A stretch of DNA of 64,000 bases from Agromyces intestinalis (GCF_008365295.1 NZ_CP043505.1:372001-436000), one strand, 5' to 3'. Positions 54,931-63,735 are shown, counted from the stretch's first letter. Numbers and translations: made by a program. The notes: generated from the letters alone by a model not told the origin.

Positions 54931-55868
54931 CGGTCCTGTCCTTCCGAGGTGAGCGCGAGGAACGCGTTCTCGAGGTTCTGCCCGGTGATCTCGAGATCAC
55001 GGGCCGTGGTGGTGGTCAGCAGCGTTCGGGCGAGGGTGTCGGAGTCCTGGGTCGTGATGGCGAAGCGCTCGCCCCGCGCCTCGACCCGCTCGACGCCGGG
55101 AATCGCGGCGAGCGCCACGGGGTCGGCATCGGGGATGGTCGCGTGCACGACGCGGCCCGACGCGAGGTTGCGGATCTCGGCGGCGGTACCGTCGGCGACG
55201 ATGCGGCCCTGGCGGAGCAGCACGATGCGGTCGGCGTAGGCGTCGGCCTCATCGAGGTAGTGGGTCGCGAAGACGACGGTGCGGCCCCGGGCCGCGTCGG
55301 CGCGGATGGCGCTCCAGAAGTCGCGCCGGCCCTCGACGTCCATGCCGGTGGTCGGCTCGTCGAGGATGAGCAGGCCGGGGTCGCTGAGCAGCGCCATCGC
55401 GAATCGCAGACGCTGCTGCTGGCCGCCCGAGCACTTGCCGACCATGCGATCGCCGATCTCGCGGATTCCGGCGCGTTCGAGCACCTCGTCGACGGGTCGG
55501 GCGTCGGCGAAGACGCTCGCGGTCAGCTCGACCGTCTCGCGCACGGTGAGATCGTTCAGCAGACCCCCGGTCTGCAGCACCGCCGAGACGAAGCCCTGCG
55601 CGATCGCCGCGCGCGGCGAACGCCCGAAGACCGACACGCTGCCCGAGTCGGGCTTGGCGAGGCCGAGCAGCATGTCGATGGTGGTCGACTTGCCGGCGCC
55701 GTTCGGCCCCAGGAAGGCGACGATCTCGCCGCGCGCGATCTGCAGGTCGACGCCGGCGACCGCGGCGACCCTGCCGAACCGCTTGGTGATCCCGCGGGCG
55801 TCGACCGCGAGGAGCGGGCCTGTTTCGACGGCCGCGCGGCCGCTGATGGTGAGGGGTGCGTTGTCCAT
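54927..55868 (-). CDS. ABC transporter ATP-binding protein, DrrA/CcmA type
   Basis: A 313-residue ATPase. Walker A is FLGPNGAGKSTTIDMLLGL, the Q-loop region is VLQTGGLLNDLTVRE, the signature KCSGGQQQRLRFAMALL, Walker B LLILDEPTTGMD, and the H-loop VFATHYLDEADAYADRI. The C-terminal DUF4162-like extension is typical of drug exporters. It is the first gene of the four-gene operon with permease, kinase and regulator. Its start lies 147 bp from the divergent ArsR gene. Confidence 0.93.
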   Translation of the reverse strand: MDNAPLTISGRAAVETGPLLAVDARGITKRFGRVAAVAGVDLQIARGEIVAFLGPNGAGKSTTIDMLLGLAKPDSGSVSVFGRSPRAAIAQGFVSAVLQTGGLLNDLTVRETVELTASVFADARPVDEVLERAGIREIGDRMVGKCSGGQQQRLRFAMALLSDPGLLILDEPTTGMDVEGRRDFWSAIRADAARGRTVVFATHYLDEADAYADRIVLLRQGRIVADGTAAEIRNLASGRVVHATIPDADPVALAAIPGVERVEARGERFAITTQDSDTLARTLLTTTTARDLEITGQNLENAFLALTSEGQDR

Positions 55869-55967
55869 GGCTCCATGCTGTCGGGCGCGGCCACGCGCCT
55901 CCCCCGTACGGCGTCACGACCTGCCCGTGACATCTGTCATGGCGTCGGGCGTGGCATCGCGACGAGT

Positions 55968-56013
55968 TGCAAAGAAATAGTTGCAAATACTTCTTTGCAG
56001 CGATAGCTTTGCA
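55968..56013. promoter_or_regulatory. AT-rich inverted repeat operator before the ArsR gene
   Basis: TGCAAAGAA (55968-55976) and TTCTTTGCA (55991-55999) are perfect 9-bp arms. TTGCAAA lies between them, and another TTTGCA is at 56008-56013, next to the ArsR start. The A+T content is unusual for this window and fits an ArsR-type autoregulatory site. Confidence 0.75.
56004..56009 (+). promoter_or_regulatory. -10 hexamer TAGCTT for the ArsR gene (leaderless type)
   Basis: TAGCTT lies 6 nt before ATG 56016 and beside the TTTGCA half-site. Confidence 0.5.
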
Positions 56014-56015
56014 TC

Positions 56016-56687
56016 ATGGCGAACCACGAAGACCTCTCCCGCCGGCCGAGCAGCCCGAGGCATCCGGGCATCGACCACGTGCTGCCGAGCGCGAGCCTGA
56101 AGTCGCTGGCCCACCCGCTGCGGGTGCGCATCTACGACGAGCTCTCGGCGTACGGTCCGCTGACCGCCAGCGGGCTCGGCGAACGACTCGGCGAGTCGAG
56201 CGGCTCGACGAGCTATCACCTGCGCCAGCTCGAGAAGGCCGGGCTCGTGCGCGAGGACACCACTCGCGGCAAGGGCCGCGAGCGCTGGTGGGAGCGCACG
56301 CCGGGTTCGGTCGCGATCCCCGACGCGCGTTCGCTGCCGCCGGGCAGCGCCGAGCGGCTGGCGGTCAAGCTCGTCGAAGACGAGTGGTTCCGCGGGCGCG
56401 AGCAGAATTTCCGCGAGTTCGTCGCCGAGGGCGACCAGGTGTTCGGGCCCGAGTGGCTCGACATCGCCACGAGCGACACCATCAACCTGCGCCTCACGCC
56501 CGAGCAGCTGCACGCCCTGGTCGCCGACATCGATGCGGTGCTCATGACCTACATCGACGCGTACAAGCGAACGCCGACACCCGGGTCGCGACCCGTGCAG
56601 ATCCACCTCAACGCGTTCCCGCTCGTGCGCGGAACGCCGACCGAAGCATCCGAGACATCCGAGACATCCGAGGAGGAGCGATCATGA
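56016..56687 (+). CDS. ArsR/HTH_20-type transcriptional regulator
   Basis: A 223-residue winged-helix protein. The DNA-binding part is LKSLAHPLRVRIYDELSAYGPLTASGLGERLGESSGSTSYHLRQLEKAGLV (landmark residues 28-80). No metal Cys motif is present. The C-terminal half resembles activators or repressors controlling ABC drug exporters. The last residues (EASETSETSEEERS) come from a 9-bp tandem repeat. It overlaps the next small gene by ATGA and is divergent from the ABC/two-component operon. Confidence 0.88.
   Translation: MANHEDLSRRPSSPRHPGIDHVLPSASLKSLAHPLRVRIYDELSAYGPLTASGLGERLGESSGSTSYHLRQLEKAGLVREDTTRGKGRERWWERTPGSVAIPDARSLPPGSAERLAVKLVEDEWFRGREQNFREFVAEGDQVFGPEWLDIATSDTINLRLTPEQLHALVADIDAVLMTYIDAYKRTPTPGSRPVQIHLNAFPLVRGTPTEASETSETSEEERS
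56643..56669. repeat. Three 9-bp units at the end of the ArsR gene
   Basis: GAAGCATCC-GAGACATCC-GAGACATCC encodes the Glu-Ala/Thr-Ser tail. It is the same type of unit as in the BkdC linker. Confidence 0.8.
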
Positions 56688-56896
56688 CCACCGCACCCCT
56701 GAACCCCGGCTCCGGCGTCGTCGCCGGCTGGGCCGTTCGCAGCGGGCTGGGCCTCGCGACCTGGGGCATCCGCCGCGCGTCGCGTCGCACCGACCGCGAC
56801 CGCCAGCTCGATCGGCTGGCGGCCAGAGCGGCTGCCGAGGCCGCGCTCGTCGAGCGCGACGCGCTCCTGCGCAGCGCGCGGTTCACGGCCTTCTGA
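56684..56896 (+). CDS. Small hypothetical protein
   Basis: A 70-residue basic protein, unrecognised. It has a hydrophobic Gly/Ala/Val N-terminal part (PGSGVVAGWAVRSGLGLATWGIRRASR) that could touch a membrane, then an Arg/Asp/Ala helix. GAGGAGGAGC precedes ATG 56684, which overlaps the ArsR stop as ATGA, so it is surely meant to be translated with ArsR. A long hairpin follows. Confidence 0.65.
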   Translation: MTTAPLNPGSGVVAGWAVRSGLGLATWGIRRASRRTDRDRQLDRLAARAAAEAALVERDALLRSARFTAF

Positions 56897-56905
56897 GGCC
56901 ACGAT

Positions 56906-56947
56906 GACGGATGCCCCGCCCGAATCGCTTCGGGCGGGGCATCCGTC
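56906..56947. terminator. Bidirectional hairpin between the small gene and pnp
   Basis: Perfect 19-bp arms (56906-56924, 56929-56947) with a TCGC loop, the strongest hairpin in the window. It serves both the converging ArsR pair and pnp. The arms carry the GGATGCC/GGCATCC motif. Confidence 0.9.
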
Positions 56948-56965
56948 GTTCCGGATCAAACCGGA

Positions 56966-59269
56966 TCAGACCTCGACGTCGGCGCCCTCGGCGGGCGCGT
57001 CGGCGTGCTCGCCGGTCGCCTCGCGGGCCTCGGTGTCGGCCGGGTCGGCGACCACCGGGGCGAGCGAGAGCTTGCCGCGGTCGTCGATCTTCGTGATCTC
57101 GACGAGGATCTTCTGACCGACGCCCAGCACGTCCTCGACGTTCTCGACGCGCTTGCCGCCGGCGAGCTTGCGCACCTCGCTGATGTGCAGCAGGCCGTCC
57201 TTGCCGGGCAGGAGCGAGACGAACGCGCCGAAGGTCGCGATCTTCACGACCGTGCCGAGGAACTGCTCGCCGACCTCGGGGTTGGTCGGGTTGGCGATCG
57301 CGTTGACCCGGGCGCGGGCGGCCTCGGCCGACGGGCCGTCGGTCGCGCCGATGTAGACGGTGCCGTCCTCCTCGATCGAGATCTCGGCGCCGGTCTCGTC
57401 CTGGATGGAGTTGATCGTCTTGCCCTTGGGGCCGATCAGCTCGCCGATCTTGTCGACGGGGATCTGCACCGAGATCACGCGCGGCGCGGTCGGAGCCATC
57501 TCGTCGGGGCCGTCGATCGCGGCGTTCAGCACCTGGAGGATGGTGGTGCGCGCATCCTTCGCCTGCGTCAGCGCGCCGGCGAGCACCGAGGCGGGGATGC
57601 CGTCGAGCTTCGTGTCGAGCTGGATCGCGGTGACGAACTCCGAGGTACCGGCGACCTTGAAGTCCATGTCGCCGAGCGCGTCCTCGGCGCCCAGGATGTC
57701 GGTGAGCGCCGCGTAGCGGGTCTCACCGTCGACCGTGTCGGAGATGAGGCCCATCGCGATGCCGGCGACCGGCGCGCGCAGCGGCACGCCCGCGTTCAGC
57801 AGCGACAGCGTCGACGCGCAGACCGAGCCCATCGACGTCGAGCCGTTCGAGCCGAGCGCCTCGGACACCTGGCGGATCGCGTACGGGAACTCGTCGCGGC
57901 TCGGCAGCACCGGCACGAGCGCGCGCTCGGCGAGCGCGCCGTGGCCGATCTCGCGGCGCTTGGGCGAACCCACACGACCCGTCTCACCCGTCGAGTACGG
58001 CGGGAAGTTGTAGTTGTGCATGTAGCGCTTCTTGGTGACCGGGCTCAGCGAGTCGATCTGCTGCTCGAGCTTCAGCATGTTCAGCGTGGTGACGCCCAGG
58101 ATCTGGGTCTCGCCGCGCTGGAAGATGGCCGAGCCGTGCACGCGGGGCACGACCTGCACCTCGGCGTCGAGCGGACGGATGTCGGCCAGGCCGCGGCCGT
58201 CGATGCGCACGCCCTCCTCGAGCACGCGCGAGCGCACGACGAGCTTCGTGACCGACTTGTAGGCGGCCGACACCTCGCCGAGAGCCGACTCGGGCAGCTC
58301 GCCCGCCTCGACCTTCCGGGCGATGGCCTCTTTCACGCGCGCCTTCAGCGCGTCGTCGGCGTCCTGGCGCTCGACCTTGCCGGCGATCTGGTAGACGCCC
58401 TTGAGCTCCTCGTAGGCGAGCTCGGCGACGGCGTCATAGGTCGACGGCTGGTACGGCGGGAACGTGGGGTACTCGGCGGTCGGCTTGGCCGCGGTGGCCG
58501 CGACCTGCTGCTGCGCCTCGACGAGCTGCTTGATGAAGGGCTTGGATGCCTCGATGCCCTGCGCGATGATCTCTTCGTTCGGCTTGACGGCGCCGGCCTT
58601 GATCAGGTTCCACGCGTTGTCGGTGGCCTCGGCCTCGATCATCATGATCGCGACGTCCTGCGAGCCGTCGTTCTCGGTCACGACGCGACCGGCGACGACC
58701 ATACTGAACACGGCATCCTCGAGCTGCGAGTGCTTCGGGAAGGCGACCCACTGGCCGCTGCCCTGCTCACCCGGGATGAGCGCGACGCGCACGCCGGCGA
58801 CCGGGCCCGAGAACGGCAGGCCCGAGAGCTGCGTCGAGAGCGACGCGGCGTTGATGGCGAGCACGTCGTAGAGCTCGTCGGGCTCGATGGCCAGCACGGT
58901 GACGACGACCTGCACCTCGTTGCGCAGGCCCTCGACGAACGAGGGGCGCAGCGGGCGGTCGATCAGGCGGCAGGTGAGGATCGCCTCGGTGGACGGGCGG
59001 CCCTCGCGGCGGAAGAACGAGCCGGGGATGCGGCCCGCGGCGTACATGCGCTCTTCGACGTCGATGGTCAGGGGGAAGAAGTCGAACTGCTCCTTCGGCT
59101 GCTTCGAGACGCTCGTCGCCGACAGGAGCATGGTCTCCTCGTCGATGTACGCGACGGCCGAACCCTGCGCCTGCTGCGCGAGTCGGCCGGTCTCGAACCG
59201 GATGGTGCGGGTGCCGAATCGACCGTTGTCGATGACGGTCTCGGCGAACGTGATCTCAGGACCTTCCAA
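56966..59269 (-). CDS. pnp: Polyribonucleotide nucleotidyltransferase (PNPase)
   Basis: A 767-residue phosphorolytic 3'-5' RNase. Two RNase PH domains (about 10-150 and 340-560) flank a helical region. [25 protein letters not shown] and the second-core [27 protein letters not shown] are landmarks. A KH domain ([21 protein letters not shown]) and an S1 domain ([28 protein letters not shown]) follow. The start is TTG 59269 after AGGAGAGAG. rpsO, the usual upstream neighbour, is absent; a leader of about 220 nt precedes it. It partners RNase J in RNA turnover. Confidence 0.97.
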   Translation of the reverse strand: MEGPEITFAETVIDNGRFGTRTIRFETGRLAQQAQGSAVAYIDEETMLLSATSVSKQPKEQFDFFPLTIDVEERMYAAGRIPGSFFRREGRPSTEAILTCRLIDRPLRPSFVEGLRNEVQVVVTVLAIEPDELYDVLAINAASLSTQLSGLPFSGPVAGVRVALIPGEQGSGQWVAFPKHSQLEDAVFSMVVAGRVVTENDGSQDVAIMMIEAEATDNAWNLIKAGAVKPNEEIIAQGIEASKPFIKQLVEAQQQVAATAAKPTAEYPTFPPYQPSTYDAVAELAYEELKGVYQIAGKVERQDADDALKARVKEAIARKVEAGELPESALGEVSAAYKSVTKLVVRSRVLEEGVRIDGRGLADIRPLDAEVQVVPRVHGSAIFQRGETQILGVTTLNMLKLEQQIDSLSPVTKKRYMHNYNFPPYSTGETGRVGSPKRREIGHGALAERALVPVLPSRDEFPYAIRQVSEALGSNGSTSMGSVCASTLSLLNAGVPLRAPVAGIAMGLISDTVDGETRYAALTDILGAEDALGDMDFKVAGTSEFVTAIQLDTKLDGIPASVLAGALTQAKDARTTILQVLNAAIDGPDEMAPTAPRVISVQIPVDKIGELIGPKGKTINSIQDETGAEISIEEDGTVYIGATDGPSAEAARARVNAIANPTNPEVGEQFLGTVVKIATFGAFVSLLPGKDGLLHISEVRKLAGGKRVENVEDVLGVGQKILVEITKIDDRGKLSLAPVVADPADTEAREATGEHADAPAEGADVEV

Positions 59270-59498
59270 GAGGTCTCTCTCCTTTGTTTAACGTCGCGCC
59301 CGTGCGGGTACGACTCCTACAGAGGAGCAGGGGAAACAGGCAGTATGAGCGGGACAGGATGCCTCGCTCGCGCTGGCCACCAGTAGAAGTCCACCATTCG
59401 ACAGCGCGTTCGTACGTGCGATTGGTGATCCACCACAGGGGACCAGCTTCCTGCCGGCCTGCTCCGTGCGACGCCCGGAGAACCCGGGCGCCACATCG
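59270..59498 (-). ncRNA. Long pnp mRNA leader, possible Actino-pnp motif
   Basis: A leader of about 220-230 nt is implied by the TAGGAT at 59499-59504. It contains a GCGCCCGG/CCGGGCGT hairpin near its 5' end (about 59466-59490), several further pairings, and the AGGAGAGAG ribosome site. Rfam describes an Actino-pnp structured RNA in 5' UTRs of actinobacterial pnp genes, and this region is where it would lie. I could not check the fold. A 68-codon open frame here looks incidental. Together with the following bases up to the dodecin start this is the only gap over 300 bp. Confidence 0.45.
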
Positions 59499-59504
59499 AT
59501 CCTA
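59499..59504 (-). promoter_or_regulatory. -10 hexamer TAGGAT for pnp
   Basis: A good TAGGAT on the minus strand, about 230 bp before the pnp start. No convincing -35 was seen. Confidence 0.5.
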
Positions 59505-59610
59505 GCAGCCGGGCCCGGAATCGCGCCGATCGGGTGCCGTCAACCCCCTTTCCGCCGCCACCGGGCCGACGGAGGATGGCGGCGAAACCGACGATTCGAG
59601 GAGGTGCGAC

Positions 59611-59811
59611 ATGTCCGTCGCACGAGTCACCACCATCACCGCCCGCTCGGCGGACAGCTTCGAGGGAGCCATCCGAGAGGGCATCGAACGCGCGAGCGCG
59701 ACCCTCCGCAACGTGAGCGGCGCCTGGGTGAAGGATCAGACCGTCGAGATCGAGGACGGCGTCATCCGCACCTGGCAGGTCACGCTCGAGGTGACGTTCG
59801 TGCTCGAATAG
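59611..59811 (+). CDS. Dodecin family flavin-binding protein
   Basis: A 66-residue small protein. SVARVTTITARSADSFEGAIREGIERASATLRNVSGAWVKDQ (landmark residues 2-43) is the dodecin beta-alpha-beta fold. The conserved Trp of the flavin stack is in GAWVKDQTVEI, and a second Trp is in RTWQVTLEVTFVLE. Dodecins form 12-mers storing flavin or coenzyme A. GAGGAGG precedes ATG 59611. It is next to, and convergent with, a flavin-dependent enzyme pair. Confidence 0.92.
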   Translation: MSVARVTTITARSADSFEGAIREGIERASATLRNVSGAWVKDQTVEIEDGVIRTWQVTLEVTFVLE

Positions 59812-59824
59812 GCACGCTGCGCCG

Positions 59825-60469
59825 CTACTCCCCCGCGAGCCCGCCGATCAGGTGGCCCATCGGCCGGTCGAGCGCGAACGGGTCGTTCACGAGGTCGCGA
59901 CGGTCGGTGCGCTCGACGAGGTCGGCGAACTCCTTCGCGCCACGGAAGATGCGCTCGGGCAGCGACCGCACCCCGTCGCCGCCATCGCCCCAGTCGCTCG
60001 TCGCGGCGAACACACCCGTCGTCACCGGCGTCGCGTGCAGATAGGTGAACAGGGGCCGGATCGCGTAGTCGATCGCGAGCGAGTGCCGTGGCGTGCCGCC
60101 GGTCGCCCCGATCAGCACGGGCAGATCGGTGAGCGCCTGCGGGTCGATCACGTCGATGAACGACTTGAACAGCCCGGCGTAGCTGGTCGTGAAGATCGGC
60201 GTCACCGCGATGAGCCCGTCGGCCGAGGCGACCGCGTCGAGCGCGGCCTCGAGCTTCGGCGGGGCGAAGCCCATCAGCAGGTGGTTCGTGATGTCGTGCG
60301 CGAGGTCGCGCAGCTCGAATACCTGCACGTCGACGTCGTGCCCGCGCTCGCGGAGCTGGGCGACGGCGTCGCCCGCGAGCCGATCGGCGAGCTGGCGGGT
60401 GGAGCTCGGCGTCGACAGGCCCGACGAGACGACGACGATGCGCTTGGTGGCGGATGTCTCGGTGGTCAT
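59825..60469 (-). CDS. NADPH-dependent FMN reductase (CE1759/MsuE type)
   Basis: A 214-residue flavodoxin-fold reductase. The FMN phosphate loop is VVVSSGLSTPSSTRQLADRL; VTPIFTTSYAGLFKSFIDVID and VLIGATGGTPRHSLAIDYAIRP are the flavin and dimer segments. It would supply reduced FMN to the monooxygenase encoded just upstream. ATG 60469 follows GGAAGTGAG; GTG 60481 would overlap the preceding stop by 4 bp and is possible. Two-component flavin systems of this type oxidise sulfonates, alkanes or aromatic compounds. Confidence 0.9.
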   Translation of the reverse strand: MTTETSATKRIVVVSSGLSTPSSTRQLADRLAGDAVAQLRERGHDVDVQVFELRDLAHDITNHLLMGFAPPKLEAALDAVASADGLIAVTPIFTTSYAGLFKSFIDVIDPQALTDLPVLIGATGGTPRHSLAIDYAIRPLFTYLHATPVTTGVFAATSDWGDGGDGVRSLPERIFRGAKEFADLVERTDRRDLVNDPFALDRPMGHLIGGLAGE

Positions 60470-60477
60470 GTCGGTGC

Positions 60478-61704
60478 TCACTTCCGGGTGGCGGCGGGGC
60501 CGAAGGCCGAGCCGGTGCTGGTCGGGGCGGACTCGCGACGCGTGGCGCCCGGGTCCTGGTACGGCGAGCCGACGGTCAGGTTATCGCCGCGGTTCGCGTT
60601 CGGGGTGGCCTGCCGCGGCTCGTCGTCGCCGTAGACCGCCTTCACGAGCGAGGCGTGCGTCGGGGCATCCGGAACCTGCTCGGGCCGGTTCTTCGCGAAC
60701 TCGCGCCGCAGCACCGGAACGACCTCCTCGCCGAGCAGGTCGAGCTGCTCGAGCACCGTCTTCAGCGGCAGCCCGGCGTGGTCGAGCAGGAAGAGCTGGC
60801 GCTGGTAGTCGCCGACGTAGTCGCGGAACCCGAGCGTGCGGTCGATGACCTCCTGCGGGCTGCCGACGGTCAGCGGCGTCTGCTCGGTGAACTCCTCGAG
60901 GGTCGGGCCGTGGCCGTACACCGGCGCGTTGTCGAAGTACGGACGGAAATCGCGCACCGCGTCCTGCGAGTTCTTGCGCATGAAGACCTGGCCGCCGAGG
61001 CCGACGATCGCCTGCTCGGCGGTGCCGTGGCCGTGGTGCTCGTAGCGCTGACGGTAGAGGGCGATCATGCGCTTGGTGTGCGAGGCGGGCCAGAAGATGT
61101 GGTTCGCGAAGAACCCGTCGCCGTAGTAGGCCGCCTGCTCGGCGATCTCGGGCGTGCGGATCGAGCCGTGCCAGACGAACGGCGGCACGCCGTCGAGTGG
61201 GCGCGGCGTGGCGGTGAAGCCCTGCAGCGGGGTGCGGAACCTGCCCTCCCAGTCGACGACGTCCTCACGCCAGAGGCGGTGCAGCAGCTCGTAGCTCTCG
61301 ACCGCGATGGGCAGGCCCTGGCGGATGTCCTTGCCGAACCACGGGTAGACCGGACCGGTGTTGCCGCGGCCGATCATGAGGTCGACGCGCCCGCCCGACA
61401 CGTGCTGCAGCATCGCGTAGTCCTCGGCGATCTTCACCGGGTCGTTGGTGGTGATGAGGGTGGTCGCGGTCGACAGCTGCAGCCGCTCGGTCTGCCCGGC
61501 GATGTACGCGAGGGTCGTGGTCGGCGACGACGACCAGAACGGCGGGTTGTGGTGCTCGCCGAGCGCGAAGACGTCGAGACCGACCTCTTCGGCGTGCTTG
61601 GCGATGGTCAGGGTCGCCTGGATGCGCTCGGCCTCGCTCGGCGTGCGGCCGGTCGTCGGATCCTGCGTGATGTCGCTGACGGTGAAGATTCCGAACTGCA
61701 TCAT
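60478..61704 (-). CDS. LLM class flavin-dependent oxidoreductase (CE1758 type)
   Basis: A 408-residue luciferase-like (beta/alpha)8 protein. GIFTVSDITQDPTTGRTPSE, VGLDVFALGEHHNPPFWSSSP, HVSGGRVDLMIGRGNTGPVYPW and a conserved LTVGSPQEVIDR are typical of the CE1758 group. A 50-residue Ser/Thr/Pro-rich tail ends the protein. AGGAGGACGCC precedes ATG 61704. It forms a two-gene operon with the FMN reductase. The substrate is unknown. Confidence 0.92.
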   Translation of the reverse strand: MMQFGIFTVSDITQDPTTGRTPSEAERIQATLTIAKHAEEVGLDVFALGEHHNPPFWSSSPTTTLAYIAGQTERLQLSTATTLITTNDPVKIAEDYAMLQHVSGGRVDLMIGRGNTGPVYPWFGKDIRQGLPIAVESYELLHRLWREDVVDWEGRFRTPLQGFTATPRPLDGVPPFVWHGSIRTPEIAEQAAYYGDGFFANHIFWPASHTKRMIALYRQRYEHHGHGTAEQAIVGLGGQVFMRKNSQDAVRDFRPYFDNAPVYGHGPTLEEFTEQTPLTVGSPQEVIDRTLGFRDYVGDYQRQLFLLDHAGLPLKTVLEQLDLLGEEVVPVLRREFAKNRPEQVPDAPTHASLVKAVYGDDEPRQATPNANRGDNLTVGSPYQDPGATRRESAPTSTGSAFGPAATRK

Positions 61705-61826
61705 GGCGTCCTCCTGGGCTGTGCTGTGTGGTCGGTTGCTGTTCGATGCATTTGCATAGAACGCAGGAAGGTCGAGATTATTCCGCGATTCCTCGGGCGC
61801 ATCGGATGCCACGGATCGCCTCGCTC

Positions 61827-61832
61827 TAGACT
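61827..61832 (+). promoter_or_regulatory. -10 hexamer TAGACT for the glycosyltransferase (leaderless type)
   Basis: TAGACT lies 5 nt before ATG 61838 and 8 nt before the second ATG. Confidence 0.45.
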
Positions 61833-61837
61833 CCCAG

Positions 61838-62644
61838 ATGATGGCGAAGATCTCGGTGGTGATCCCGTGTCTCGACGACGCGGCGTTCCTCGCGGCGTGC
61901 CTCGACGCGCTCGCCGCGCAGACCCGCCCCGCCGACGAGGTGATCGTCGTCGACAACGGCTCGACCGACGACTCCGCCGCGATCGCGGTGGCCGCCGGCG
62001 CGACGCTGGTACGCGAGCCCCTGCGCGGCATCTGGCCGGCGACCGCCGCGGGATTCGACGCGGCATCCGGAGACCTGATCGCCCGGCTCGACGCCGACTC
62101 GATCCCGCCGCGCGACTGGATCGAGCGCATCGAGCGCCGCATGGCCGAACCCGACCGCCCGACGGTGCTCACCGGGCCGGGCGAGTTCTACGGCGGCGGC
62201 CGCTTCACCCGCTGGGCGGGGCGGCACGTCTACATCGCCGGCTACTTCTGGTTCATCGGGCTGCTGCTCGGGCATCCGCCGATCTTCGGCTCCAACTACG
62301 CGCTGCGGGCCGATGCCTGGGCGCAGCTGCGCACCATCGTGCACCGCGACCGACCCGACCTGCACGACGACTTCGACCTCGCCTGGTGGATGCAGCCCGG
62401 CATGACCGTCGTGCTCGACAAGACCCTGCTCGTCGGCGTGTCCGCACGCCCGTTCGACCACTGGCCCGGCTTCAGCCGGCGCATCCGGATGGCCTTCCAC
62501 ACCCTCGCGGTCGAGGTGCGCGCCTGGCCGCCGCTCGAACGACTGGAAGACCGCCGCTCCGGTCAGCCGGCCCGGCCGCCCGTCGCCGAGGACGACGACC
62601 CGGCGACGACCGATCCCGAGGCCGAGGGCCCGCGCTTCGCCTGA
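61838..62644 (+). CDS. Family 2 glycosyltransferase
   Basis: A 268-residue GT-A fold enzyme. ISVVIPCLDDAAFLAACLDAL and DEVIVVDNGSTDDS bind the nucleotide sugar. The DxD metal site is ARLDADSIPP, and HDDFDLAWWM holds the catalytic Asp region. One hydrophobic stretch near 130-145 (VYIAGYFWFIGLLLG) may touch the membrane. The tail is acidic. Donor and acceptor are unknown; cell-envelope sugars are the usual targets. Confidence 0.9.
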   Translation: MMAKISVVIPCLDDAAFLAACLDALAAQTRPADEVIVVDNGSTDDSAAIAVAAGATLVREPLRGIWPATAAGFDAASGDLIARLDADSIPPRDWIERIERRMAEPDRPTVLTGPGEFYGGGRFTRWAGRHVYIAGYFWFIGLLLGHPPIFGSNYALRADAWAQLRTIVHRDRPDLHDDFDLAWWMQPGMTVVLDKTLLVGVSARPFDHWPGFSRRIRMAFHTLAVEVRAWPPLERLEDRRSGQPARPPVAEDDDPATTDPEAEGPRFA

Positions 62645-62646
62645 GA

Positions 62647-62674
62647 GCCTGCGCGCCTGCGCGCCTGCGCGCCT
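62647..62674. repeat. (GCCTGCGC)3.5 tandem repeat
   Basis: Three and a half 8-bp units fill the gap between two converging stops and touch the hydrolase stop codon. Confidence 0.85.
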
Positions 62675-63654
62675 CACGACCGCGCGTACAGCGCGAGCAG
62701 GTCGCGCACGAGCTGGTGCGGCGCCGTCTCGCACGGCGAATGCCCGGTGGCGTAGACGGCGACCTGCGCCCCGATCTCTTCGGCGAACGCCTCGTGGCGC
62801 TCGAGCGGCCAGAGGTCGTGCGCCCCGACCGCGACGAGCTTCGGCACCGGCGACGCCGCGACCTCGGCGCGGACGTCGGGGGTGGCCATCATGAGCGCGA
62901 TGATGTCGTCGACGCTCTGGCGGTGGGTGAGCGCGAACCGTTCGCGCACGAACGCGAGCCGGCCCGGCGGCACCTTGTTGAGGTTGTTGCGGATGCCCCA
63001 GAGCATGAGTGCAGCGCCCTGGTGCGCGTTCGTGAGCGTCGAGAGCGGTCCGATGCGCTTGACCGTGCGGAACGCCTGGCCGACCTCGGGCGGGCAGCTC
63101 AGCAGCGCGAGGCTCGCGAACCGGTCGGGTCGGGCGGCGAGGGCGAGCTGGGCGAGCGTTCCCGCGAAGCTGTAGCCGAGCACGTGCGCGGCCGGCGACC
63201 CGGCGTCGAGCACGGCCAGCACGTCGTCGAGGAACAGCTGCTCGTCGTAACTCTCGCGCGGCGGGTCGAGTCGCCACGGCCCGGCCTCGCTCGACTCGTA
63301 CTGCCCGGCGAGGTCGAACGACTCGACCCGGTAGCCCGCGTCGGCCAGCAGCGGCAGCATGAGCACGAAGTCTTCCTTGGAGCCGGTCGCCCCGGGGATG
63401 AGCACCACCCGCTGCCCGTCGACCGGCCCCATCGCGATTCGCGCGAGCGGCCCGCTCGGAGCGTCGAACACGTCGCGTTCGGCCCCGTCGGGAAGCCGGC
63501 GCCAGTCGAGATCGGGAATCGCGGCGTCGAGGGCCTCGGCATCGAGCTGCCAGCCGGCCGGAGGCGGACCGACCACGCCTGCGGGCGTGGCGCGGAACGT
63601 GCCGTCGCCTGCGCGCCGGCGGAACACGCCGCGTCGATCGTCAACTCCCGTCAC
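62674..63654 (-). CDS. Alpha/beta hydrolase
   Basis: A 326-residue protein with a 70-residue N-terminal region and an alpha/beta-hydrolase core. VVLIPGATGSKEDFVLMLPLLADAGYRV is the oxyanion region and GYSFAGTLAQLAL the nucleophile elbow (Ser). LVAVGAHDLWPLERHEAF holds the acid, and YATGHSPCETAPHQL the His. GTG 63654 was chosen because TATCGT lies 7 nt upstream (leaderless); GTG 63663 falls inside that promoter. The substrate is unknown. Confidence 0.84.
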   Translation of the reverse strand: MTGVDDRRGVFRRRAGDGTFRATPAGVVGPPPAGWQLDAEALDAAIPDLDWRRLPDGAERDVFDAPSGPLARIAMGPVDGQRVVLIPGATGSKEDFVLMLPLLADAGYRVESFDLAGQYESSEAGPWRLDPPRESYDEQLFLDDVLAVLDAGSPAAHVLGYSFAGTLAQLALAARPDRFASLALLSCPPEVGQAFRTVKRIGPLSTLTNAHQGAALMLWGIRNNLNKVPPGRLAFVRERFALTHRQSVDDIIALMMATPDVRAEVAASPVPKLVAVGAHDLWPLERHEAFAEEIGAQVAVYATGHSPCETAPHQLVRDLLALYARS

Positions 63655-63661
63655 GGCTCTC

Positions 63662-63667
63662 ACGATA
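63662..63667 (-). promoter_or_regulatory. -10 hexamer TATCGT for the hydrolase (leaderless type)
   Basis: TATCGT lies 7 nt before GTG 63654 and decides between two in-frame GTG starts. Confidence 0.45.
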
Positions 63668-63723
63668 GCCCGCCCACCGACGGCCCACAGCGAACACGAG
63701 GCGTGCTCACGGCAACGAGTCGT

Positions 63724-63729
63724 ACGCTA
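63724..63729 (+). promoter_or_regulatory. -10 hexamer TACGCT for the thioredoxin gene (leaderless type)
   Basis: TACGCT lies 6 nt before ATG 63736. Confidence 0.45.
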
Positions 63730-63735
63730 CTGGGA

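Noticed and set aside
59288-59494. A 68-codon open frame in the pnp leader
   Set aside because: It has no ribosome site or recognisable family and lies in a region better explained as structured mRNA leader.
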